Source: CAYMZB01 sp964394845
GTDB lineage: Bacteria; Patescibacteriota; Microgenomatia; Daviesbacterales; UBA10151
Assembly: GCA_964394845.1 (NCBI GenBank)
Contig: CAYMZB010000079.1
Span: 1-9,965, forward strand
Length of the DNA stretch: 9,965 bases
Direction: 5' to 3'
The notes under the pieces were generated by a model that was given only the letters and a program-made list of their open reading frames with translations, made no database searches and was not told the DNA's origin. The translations under genes were made by a program, and so were the position numbers. Below are positions 5,332 to 9,965 of this stretch, piece after piece. Each line of letters begins with the position of its first letter. Positions within the stretch are counted from its first letter, which is position 1.

Positions 5332-6945
5332 TTAAATCCTGAGCAGATTAATTACAGGACTTTTAGGATATATTTGAGCAGCCTTTTCTATGAATTTGTT
5401 ACCTGCTTGCAGGTTTTCTGTTCTTATCAAAAAAAATCCCATTTTAAGGTAGGAAAGATGATTATCAAATTTATAATCTTTAGGTTCCAGGCTTTTGGGA
5501 TCTAGTATCTTAAGGCTTTTTTGAGTGGCTATTTCTGGCTTAACAAAAATAACTATAAAATCATCCATGAAAACTAATTTCCAGCTTTCATCTTTTACAA
5601 CTGATTGTAAAAAAGAAACTGCCCATGGAGTTTGGTCTGTATGAGAAAAAATTATTGTTTTAAAGCCGGTTTTTTTCTCCAGCTCTTTAAATTTTGAATA
5701 ATCTGACTGAATAGGAATATATAAATTTGTAAAAAATTCACTAGGATAAGCCTCAGGCCTGCCATCTACAAAGACTTTAATATCTGGATATCCACGGTAA
5801 ATAATATAGCTTCCGATATCAAAATTATTAAATACTGGATTTGGTAGGTTATTATTCAGCACAAAGTCAAGAGCCTTTTTTCCATTTTCAGCAAGCCTTA
5901 GTCCTGCTTGGGCAGGATCATCTTTTAATCTGAAATACTCTCCGTTTAGGTAAAGCAGTGAGTTATATATAAGTAACATTGCAAAGAAAAAAGTAAGGAC
6001 AGAGGTAAAATTTGATTTTTTTACTGGCCCAAAATTTTGTAGCAGGGCTGGCAGCGATATAAACACCAAATAAGGAAAACCCCTGACATTTAATAAAGCC
6101 AGGCCTAAACCAAAAAGACAAAGTAAAATATTTTTAAGGTTATATCCTTTCCTAATTAAAGCTATAACTAAAGATAAAATGATAATACTAAATGATATTT
6201 TTGCGAATAAAAAGTTAGGGTCTTTAAAACTAATATTCTCTAGAAGAAATATTGTTTGATTTTCAACAATAGTGTATCCGTAATTTTTTGTAACATTTAA
6301 AGGAAAAAGCAAACCATTTAAGCCATTAGGATTAATTAAACTAACCAGGATTGAGAGTCCAAAAATAACTCCTAACAACTTTAGTTTTGTGACTTCTAGG
6401 TGAAGCATAAAGATTATCTGTAAAACCAGTCCGACAAAAAAATAAATGTGAGTATTAATCCAAAAAAACTGGATCAAGGGAAGCAGGAAAATAAGTTTTG
6501 TTTTCTCTCTTTCGAATTTTTCTAAAATAAAATAAATACCGGCCGTGAACAAAAAACTAAAAATTTCAGGTCTTAGTTCCAACCTTTCTCTTAGAACATG
6601 TAAGAAAATAAAGCCAATAGGTAAAAGGAGAAGCCTATTTTCTTTTGGGATAACCTTCAAGATAAGCAACACAGATATTAAAAAGATACAAACTTTAATA
6701 AATAGTAATGCTTGGAGTCCAATAGTAATGCTTGCCAGAAAAACAATAACTTCAAATAGCCAATGGGTGTTAATGAATGGAAAGTCTTGGTTTGTATATG
6801 AGAATAGGTTAGTGTTTGGAACAGATCTTGAGGTAATTATTATCTCTCCTAGTTTTAGGTGTCTGCCTAAGTCTTGGTCAAAAGAAAGGTCAGTTTTAAA
6901 AAGTATGGAGAAAACAAAAAATAACAGCAGAAATATAGTCAACAT
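5332..6945 (-). CDS. multi-pass membrane protein, GT-C glycosyltransferase-like, with a C-terminal soluble/TPR-like tail
   Basis: This 537-residue protein has about ten membrane segments over residues 1-335, followed by an outer soluble region. The first outer loop has D-Q-D (23-25) in S-F-D-Q-D-L-G-R-H-L and later H-W-L-F-E (61-65). Acidic DxD-type residues in the first loop are typical of GT-C enzymes, which transfer sugars from lipid-phosphate donors. The soluble part holds F-N-N-F-D-I-G-S-Y-I-I (372-382) and V-F-V-D-G-R-P-E-A-Y (391-400), motifs I associate with large uncharacterised bacterial membrane proteins. Residues about 495-532 look like a single TPR helix pair, ending abruptly. 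Substrate and activity are unknown; surface glycan or protein glycosylation is the leading guess. The ATG lies six bases from an extended -10 element, so the mRNA appears leaderless. It is divergent from the Fic gene. Confidence 0.65.
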   Translation of the reverse strand: MLTIFLLLFFVFSILFKTDLSFDQDLGRHLKLGEIIITSRSVPNTNLFSYTNQDFPFINTHWLFEVIVFLASITIGLQALLFIKVCIFLISVLLILKVIPKENRLLLLPIGFIFLHVLRERLELRPEIFSFLFTAGIYFILEKFEREKTKLIFLLPLIQFFWINTHIYFFVGLVLQIIFMLHLEVTKLKLLGVIFGLSILVSLINPNGLNGLLFPLNVTKNYGYTIVENQTIFLLENISFKDPNFLFAKISFSIIILSLVIALIRKGYNLKNILLCLFGLGLALLNVRGFPYLVFISLPALLQNFGPVKKSNFTSVLTFFFAMLLIYNSLLYLNGEYFRLKDDPAQAGLRLAENGKKALDFVLNNNLPNPVFNNFDIGSYIIYRGYPDIKVFVDGRPEAYPSEFFTNLYIPIQSDYSKFKELEKKTGFKTIIFSHTDQTPWAVSFLQSVVKDESWKLVFMDDFIVIFVKPEIATQKSLKILDPKSLEPKDYKFDNHLSYLKMGFFLIRTENLQAGNKFIEKAAQIYPKSPVINLLRI

Positions 6946-6951
6946 TTAGAA

Positions 6952-6960
6952 ATTGTATCA
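6952..6960 (-). promoter_or_regulatory. extended -10 promoter for the minus-strand membrane protein (leaderless)
   Basis: On the minus strand TGATACAAT contains TG-N followed by TACAAT, a 5 of 6 match to TATAAT with the extended -10 dinucleotide. Only six bases separate it from the ATG at 6945, so transcription would begin at or next to the start codon. The -35 region falls within the GCGC element at 6969-7002. Confidence 0.55.
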
Positions 6961-6968
6961 CCTTTTTC

Positions 6969-7002
6969 CTTGCGCAAGAATATGCGCTTGAATTGCGCTA
7001 GA
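6969..7002. promoter_or_regulatory. upstream copy of a 34-bp triple-GCGC element (candidate operator)
   Basis: The element contains the palindrome CTTGCGCAAG and two further TGCGC cores, with GCGC at 6972, 6984 and 6995. The spacings are 12 and 11 bp, close to one DNA turn. It lies between two divergent leaderless genes, over the -35 region of the minus-strand promoter and 23-57 bp before the Fic -10. A second copy with identical core spacing follows the Fic gene (8104-8137). Placement and phasing suggest a protein-binding site; the Fic protein's own winged helix is the obvious candidate binder. Confidence 0.55.
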
Positions 7003-7025
7003 TTTATCTTTTAACACTCCAAATA

Positions 7026-7034
7026 TGTTATACT
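7026..7034 (+). promoter_or_regulatory. extended -10 promoter for the Fic gene (leaderless)
   Basis: TGTTATACT is TG-N followed by TATACT (5 of 6 to consensus). It lies seven bases before ATG 7042, which places the transcription start at the start codon itself. No good -35 is visible, as is common for extended -10 promoters, and no Shine-Dalgarno can exist on such a transcript. Confidence 0.6.
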
Positions 7035-7041
7035 TAATTTA

Positions 7042-8100
7042 ATGTTTACCCCCAGATATACTATAAATTCAAAGATTCTCGGGAATATTACTGAAATAGT
7101 AGAAATAAAAGCCATTGTTGAACGGTCCCGTGTTCTTCCTCTTAATGAGGCTCATCTTAGGCGCCAGGCAATTCTTAGAATGGCTCATACTTCTACCTCA
7201 ATTGAGGGCAATAAGTTAGCTCAATTCGAAGTGGGAAAAGTAATAGAAGGTAAAGCAGTCCGTGCGCCTCAAAAAGACGTAATGGAAGTGGAAAATTACT
7301 ATAAGGCTTTGGGTTTGCTAGATCAGATGTCAAAATCAAAGCAGGAGATTACTATTGAAGAGATTCTAAGGCTTCACAATACAGTAATTTCCGGGTTAGT
7401 TGATAAGGAAAAAACCGGACAGTTTAGGCCGTCAGATGTATTTGTTTTAGATGATCTGGGTGACGGCCGTGAAATACTAAGATTTAAAGCTCCGGGTGCA
7501 CTAATGGTACCTAAATTAATCAAGGATTTACTAGAATTTTTGAAAGAATCAAAAAAGTCAGGAATTCATCCTCTTATCCGCGCAGCAATTTTACATTTAG
7601 AATTTGTTTCAATACATCCTTTTACAGATGGTAATGGCAGAGTTACCCGGCTTTTAACACAGCTTCAGCTTTACAGGGACAACTGGGATTTTCGAAAGAT
7701 TCTAGTTTTAGAGGATTACTATAACCAACATAGACTATCCTATTATAATGCAGAGCAAGCTGTACAGGGTCATCATTATAAAAAGAATGCTGATTTTACT
7801 TCTTGGTTGGAATACTTTACTACGGGATTTTTAATTGAAGCAAGGAAAGGTTTGGATCAAATTAAGTCTATTGGATTTGGCAAGGTTAGCAAAACCAGTG
7901 AACAGATATTTCTAGATAGAGATGAGGTACAAATTATGGATTTTTTAACTACCGCCGGTAAAATTACCTCAGAAGATGTGATTGATATACTGGGGATTGC
8001 TAAAAGAACTGCACAACTCAAGCTTAAGAAATTAGTTGATAACAATCTGATTGTGCGTAACGGCAGCACAACAGCAATTTTTTACTCACTTAAGACGTAA
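7042..8100 (+). CDS. Fic-domain protein (probable AMPylase), class II-like with N-terminal inhibitory motif and C-terminal winged helix
   Basis: The product has 352 residues. The Fic active-site motif is intact at 192-200, H-P-F-T-D-G-N-G-R, with a further Arg203; His192 is the catalytic base and the family usually transfers AMP from ATP to Ser, Thr or Tyr hydroxyls. Near the N-terminus S-T-S-I-E-G-N (51-57) matches the inhibitory (S/T)xxxE(G/N) motif, whose Glu55 would block ATP placement, making this class II-like and self-restrained. A Fic N-domain covers about 10-95. Residues about 285-350 form a predicted winged helix (I-T-S-E-D-V-I-D-I-L-G-I-A-K-R-T-A), so it may bind DNA. No antitoxin gene is adjacent, fitting the built-in inhibitor. 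Transcription appears leaderless. Flanking 34-bp GCGC elements suggest autoregulation. Targets are unknown. Confidence 0.9.
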   Translation: MFTPRYTINSKILGNITEIVEIKAIVERSRVLPLNEAHLRRQAILRMAHTSTSIEGNKLAQFEVGKVIEGKAVRAPQKDVMEVENYYKALGLLDQMSKSKQEITIEEILRLHNTVISGLVDKEKTGQFRPSDVFVLDDLGDGREILRFKAPGALMVPKLIKDLLEFLKESKKSGIHPLIRAAILHLEFVSIHPFTDGNGRVTRLLTQLQLYRDNWDFRKILVLEDYYNQHRLSYYNAEQAVQGHHYKKNADFTSWLEYFTTGFLIEARKGLDQIKSIGFGKVSKTSEQIFLDRDEVQIMDFLTTAGKITSEDVIDILGIAKRTAQLKLKKLVDNNLIVRNGSTTAIFYSLKT

Positions 8101-8103
8101 TGT

Positions 8104-8137
8104 CTTGCGCAAGATATTGCGCTCAATTTGCGCCAGA
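8104..8137. promoter_or_regulatory. downstream copy of the 34-bp triple-GCGC element
   Basis: It begins four bases after the Fic stop codon and matches the copy at 6969-7002 at 27 of 34 positions in the same orientation. It again starts with the palindrome CTTGCGCAAG, with GCGC at 8107, 8119 and 8130, giving the same 12 and 11 bp spacing. It lies 10-45 bp upstream of a possible promoter for the RRM gene, so it could control that gene, form a loop with the upstream copy, or mark the edge of a transferred Fic cassette. Confidence 0.5.
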
Positions 8138-8147
8138 AGCAGATATT

Positions 8148-8175
8148 TGCATTTTCCTAGTAGTTGTGAGATACT
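8148..8175 (+). promoter_or_regulatory. possible promoter for the RRM gene
   Basis: TTGCAT (8148-8153) and GATACT (8170-8175) are 16 bases apart, and the -10-like hexamer is preceded by TGA, fitting an extended -10 (compare TGTTATACT before the Fic gene). A start near 8182 would give a leader of about 75 bases that contains the whole hairpin at 8214-8253. The match is moderate. Confidence 0.35.
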
Positions 8176-8213
8176 TATGTTAGTGGTCAGAGTGCATTTA
8201 GTGTTTTTACAGT

Positions 8214-8253
8214 AATTCACCTCCACAATATTTTAAATGATAGGAGGTGAATT
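8214..8253 (+). promoter_or_regulatory. RNA hairpin sequestering the Shine-Dalgarno of the RRM gene
   Basis: AATTCACCTCC (8214-8224) is a perfect 11-bp complement of GGAGGTGAATT (8243-8253), with an 18-base AT-rich loop. The 3' arm contains AGGAGGTGA, a near-complete match to the 16S anti-Shine-Dalgarno, so the 5' arm acts as an anti-SD that hides the ribosome site. Such a structure would keep translation low until melted by heat, by a protein such as the RRM product itself, or by another RNA. It is the only strong Shine-Dalgarno I see in the window. Confidence 0.75.
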
Positions 8254-8256
8254 TTT

Positions 8257-8517
8257 ATAAATAACAAGAAATTGTTCGTAGGTTCTTTACCTTGGGGGGT
8301 TGATGATGCAGGTCTTGCTCAGATTTTTTCTCAAGCAGGTACTGTTGTTTCAGCTCAAGTTGTTAAAGACCGGGAAACAGGTAGATCAAGAGGCTTTGGA
8401 TTTGTTGAAATGTCAACAGATGAAGAAGCACAAGCTGCAGTAGCTAATTTAAACGGAACAGATGTTGAAGGTCGGAAGATCGTTGTTAACATTGCCCGTC
8501 CAAGAGAAGACCGCTAA
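8257..8517 (+). CDS. small RRM-domain RNA-binding protein with apparent ATA start
   Basis: This protein of about 86 residues is a single RNA recognition motif: RNP2 is K-L-F-V-G-S-L (5-11) and RNP1 is R-G-F-G-F-V-E-M (45-52), with aromatic residues placed for stacking on RNA bases. It resembles the single-RRM Rbp proteins of cyanobacteria and other bacteria, linked to RNA handling and cold response. There is no glycine-rich tail. An in-frame TGA at 8248-8250 leaves only ATT 8251, ATA 8257 and TTG 8272 as start candidates. ATA lies nine bases after GGAGG, the right spacing, and yields the usual N-N-K-K-L-F-V-G opening. TTG would lie 24 bases away and begin inside RNP2. A rare AUA start plus a hidden Shine-Dalgarno suggests tight translational control. 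A sequencing error (ATG to ATA) is the alternative. It converges with the next gene, with one base between stops. Confidence 0.85.
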   Translation: MNNKKLFVGSLPWGVDDAGLAQIFSQAGTVVSAQVVKDRETGRSRGFGFVEMSTDEEAQAAVANLNGTDVEGRKIVVNIARPREDR

Positions 8518-8518
8518 T

Positions 8519-9103
8519 TTAGTCTAGTTTGTAGTGTAAGTAAAGTTCGGATTCTAGCTGTTTTACGGATAAAAGGGTTAATTTTTTAATACTTTCTTTC
8601 GGAAATAGGTAGCCTTCTGCCAAGGTTAGAGTCCGATTCTTTACATTACCATATATCTTCGGAGCTATGGTTAAGAATATCTCACCCATTAAATTTTCCT
8701 TTAAAAATGAAGCAAGAAGAGTAGGCCCGCCTTCTACCAAAATGTTTCTGTACCCTTTTTCATAAAGATCCTTTGAAACTAGCTTTAAAGACTTTATACG
8801 GCTGGTAATTTTATAATAAGGCAGGGTAGGAGTTTTTCCCAATTTTACCCTAAGTTTAATAAATTCTTGATTTTTAAGACTATTTTCAGTAATAGTGCCA
8901 AACTCTAGGGCTAAATTTTTACCGTGTATTAAACAATCAGCATATGCTCTTAGTTCCAATAATACTTCATAATCCTTACGGCTGCCAATTGGCCAGTAGC
9001 CTTCTTTTTTAACCTGAACTTTTCCATCCACTGTCTGGACAAAGTTAGTATAGAAAAAAGGTCTTCCGGCTATTTTCGGAAATTTTAAATTGCTGTATAG
9101 CAT
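8519..9103 (-). CDS. stand-alone RibD C-terminal (DHFR-like) reductase domain protein
   Basis: This 194-residue protein matches the RibD C-terminal/DHFR-like fold without the N-terminal deaminase domain. Motifs are R-P-F-F-Y-T-N-F-V-Q-T-V-D-G-K (14-28), equivalent to the family's R-P-x-V-x-L-K-x-A-x-S-L-D-G-K, then L-R-A-Y-A-D-C-L-I-H-G (51-61), and I-L-V-E-G-G-P-T-L-L (121-130), the NADPH-binding glycine turn, with I-A-P-K-I-Y-G (146-152) near the end. In riboflavin synthesis this domain reduces a pyrimidine ribosyl intermediate, but no other rib gene is nearby. Lone copies may act as a dihydrofolate reductase substitute or on another pterin or flavin precursor; this is inference. Its ATG overlaps the upstream TGA by one base, so it is translationally coupled to the membrane protein. 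It is slightly short for the family. Confidence 0.78.
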   Translation of the reverse strand: MLYSNLKFPKIAGRPFFYTNFVQTVDGKVQVKKEGYWPIGSRKDYEVLLELRAYADCLIHGKNLALEFGTITENSLKNQEFIKLRVKLGKTPTLPYYKITSRIKSLKLVSKDLYEKGYRNILVEGGPTLLASFLKENLMGEIFLTIAPKIYGNVKNRTLTLAEGYLFPKESIKKLTLLSVKQLESELYLHYKLD

Positions 9104-9777
9104 CAGGAAAAGCTAAGATCCAGTGAGGGTAGAATTTTCTTGGATATAAGGTAAGTCAAAGTTTTCTTAACAGCTATAAATGAAATAGAAATTCCTAAGG
9201 CAAAAAGCAGTCTTTCTCCGATTACTATTGGAATAAGTGTGTTCCATAAAGAAGCAGGTAAATTAAGGGCCCAAATCCATGCTGCGCCACCTACTGCATG
9301 GGCTGTAAATGTAGAGCCTAAACTTCTCATATAAAGATTTTTTCTAAATTTATAAGCTATAAGGGGTATGAACCAAAAGAAAGAGTAATAGAACACTTCT
9401 CTTCCTATTGGATTAGCAATAAAAGCAATTATTGCTAAAACAGGTACCGCTAATATCCACTTTACCCTTCTGTTACTCCCCTTTTGCTTACTCAAACTTG
9501 CAAAGTAGTAAACTGCAAATAAAGTTGGGAATAGTCTGATAATAGATCCGGTAGTCCAGGGAGTTTGTTTAACAAACATATTAATCAATTCTACAGTAAG
9601 TACTGAACCTACACCAAAAACCGGACCTAAGAATGCTCCGGCAATTGGACCAAAAAAATCAAAAAGGGTAAAAGATACATTTGAACCTGCCAGCTTATTA
9701 AAAGGGATTTGTAGACTTGCAAAACCCACCAAGGTAAAAAGCACTAGAAACAATAATTTCTTTTGCACACTTTTCAT
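9103..9777 (-). CDS. membrane protein resembling an ECF-transporter S component
   Basis: This 224-residue protein has about six hydrophobic segments. Its early region V-S-F-T-L-F-D-F-F-G-P-I-A-G-A-F-L-G-P (34-52) resembles substrate-binding S components of energy-coupling-factor vitamin transporters, which have a similar size and a Gly/Pro-rich first third. Later it has H-A-V-G-G-A-A-W-I-W (160-169) and I-G-E-R-L-L-F-A (186-193), seen in uncharacterised CPR membrane proteins. No ATPase or T component is present, so the assignment is tentative. Coupling to a DHFR-like enzyme by a TGATG overlap suggests uptake of a folate, flavin or related precursor; this is inference. ATG 9777 is preferred over an in-frame TTG at 9789 because the promoter at 9790-9818 would start transcription near 9783. 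Confidence 0.55.
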   Translation of the reverse strand: MKSVQKKLLFLVLFTLVGFASLQIPFNKLAGSNVSFTLFDFFGPIAGAFLGPVFGVGSVLTVELINMFVKQTPWTTGSIIRLFPTLFAVYYFASLSKQKGSNRRVKWILAVPVLAIIAFIANPIGREVFYYSFFWFIPLIAYKFRKNLYMRSLGSTFTAHAVGGAAWIWALNLPASLWNTLIPIVIGERLLFALGISISFIAVKKTLTYLISKKILPSLDLSFS

Positions 9778-9789
9778 ATTTATGGCCAA

Positions 9790-9818
9790 AGAATAATTTA
9801 ATTAACTAAGAAAGTCAA
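9790..9818 (-). promoter_or_regulatory. promoter of the S-component-like/RibD-C operon
   Basis: On the minus strand TTGACT (9818-9813) and TATTCT (9795-9790) are separated by exactly 17 bases, matching the consensus at 5 of 6 and 4 of 6 positions. The predicted start near 9783 leaves a leader of about six bases before ATG 9777, so this transcript too would be nearly leaderless. Confidence 0.55.
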
Positions 9819-9891
9819 TACTAGGAAAGCATTAAGTATACATAATCAGCGAATTAAGATACAATTGCAGATACATAAGTTAGAGAAATTA

Positions 9892-9963
9892 CGGGGTGTA
9901 GTTCATCGGTAGAACGCTCGCTTTGGGAGCGAGAAGCAGCAGGTCCAATTCCTGTCACCCCGA
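9892..9963 (+). tRNA. tRNA-Pro, anticodon TGG
   Basis: A full cloverleaf folds by eye. The seven-pair acceptor stem is CGGGGTG (9892-9898) with CACCCCG (9956-9962), followed by discriminator A 9963. The D-stem is GTTC/GAAC (9901-9904, 9912-9915), with the GG pair in its loop. The anticodon stem is CTCGC/GCGAG (9917-9921, 9929-9933) around TTTGGGA, with anticodon TGG at 9924-9926. The T-stem is GCAGG/CCTGT with one G-U pair. The C1-G72 pair is characteristic of bacterial tRNA-Pro. CCA is not encoded (ACT follows the stem), so a CCA-adding enzyme is required. The T-loop reads TCCAATT, with C instead of T at position 55, which is unusual. The gene is divergent from the minus-strand operon. Confidence 0.95.
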
Positions 9964-9965
9964 CT

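Noticed and set aside
8272..8274. TTG as the start of the RRM gene
   Set aside because: It is 24 bases from the only Shine-Dalgarno and would begin inside RNP2. ATA 8257 fits spacing and the usual family N-terminus.
9778..9789. In-frame TTG start giving four extra residues on the S-component-like protein
   Set aside because: The promoter at 9790-9818 would begin transcription after this codon.
1..9965. CRISPR array, insertion sequence or rRNA genes
   Set aside because: I saw no regularly spaced repeats with unique spacers, no transposase motifs and no rRNA-like conserved blocks on either strand.

Overview
This AT-rich window (low GC, short intergenic gaps, frequent one- or four-base gene overlaps) most likely comes from a small-genome bacterium of the Candidate Phyla Radiation (Patescibacteria), perhaps Microgenomates. 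That placement is inferred from gene content: a stand-alone RRM protein, CPR-style multi-pass DxD membrane proteins, a membrane-anchored S41 protease, a lone RibD C-terminal domain, and a tRNA gene without an encoded CCA. No ribosomal gene is present to prove it.

Region 1 (1-3421, + strand) is a tight redox/envelope cluster. It holds the tail of a secreted protein, a second His-rich secreted protein of the same family, a CcdA/DsbD-like electron-transfer membrane protein, a small HXXEE-type membrane protein, a RhuM-family protein, a membrane-anchored CPYC thioredoxin-fold protein, and a frameshifted remnant of a small membrane-anchored protein with a heavy-metal-domain-like tail. The four genes from 164 to 2691 overlap or are separated by one base. 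CcdA would pass electrons to an extracytoplasmic thiol protein such as the CPYC protein. RhuM looks functionally out of place there.

Region 2 (3381-3889, + strand) is a PMI-II-like cupin with its own promoter. A structured intergenic stretch with two hairpins follows, between convergent genes (3890-4010).

Region 3 (4011-6945, - strand) holds a large multi-pass membrane protein resembling GT-C glycosyltransferases. Downstream of it lies an S41 peptidase in which a degenerate DnaJ-like domain sits where a PDZ domain is expected, and whose catalytic Lys motif is altered (TKGWG instead of TFGKG).

Region 4 (6946-8137) is a class II-like Fic AMPylase with a C-terminal winged helix. It is divergent from the membrane protein, and both genes appear leaderless. 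The Fic gene is bracketed by two copies of a 34-bp element carrying three GCGC cores spaced about one DNA turn apart, a candidate operator for Fic autoregulation.

Region 5 (8138-8517, + strand) is a small RRM RNA-binding protein. Its very strong Shine-Dalgarno is locked in a perfect 11-bp hairpin, and its best-placed start codon is ATA. This looks like a built-in translational switch.

Region 6 (8519-9777, - strand) is a two-gene operon of a predicted ECF S-component-like membrane protein and a DHFR-like RibD C-terminal domain. A divergent tRNA-Pro(TGG) with C at position 55 of its T-loop closes the window.
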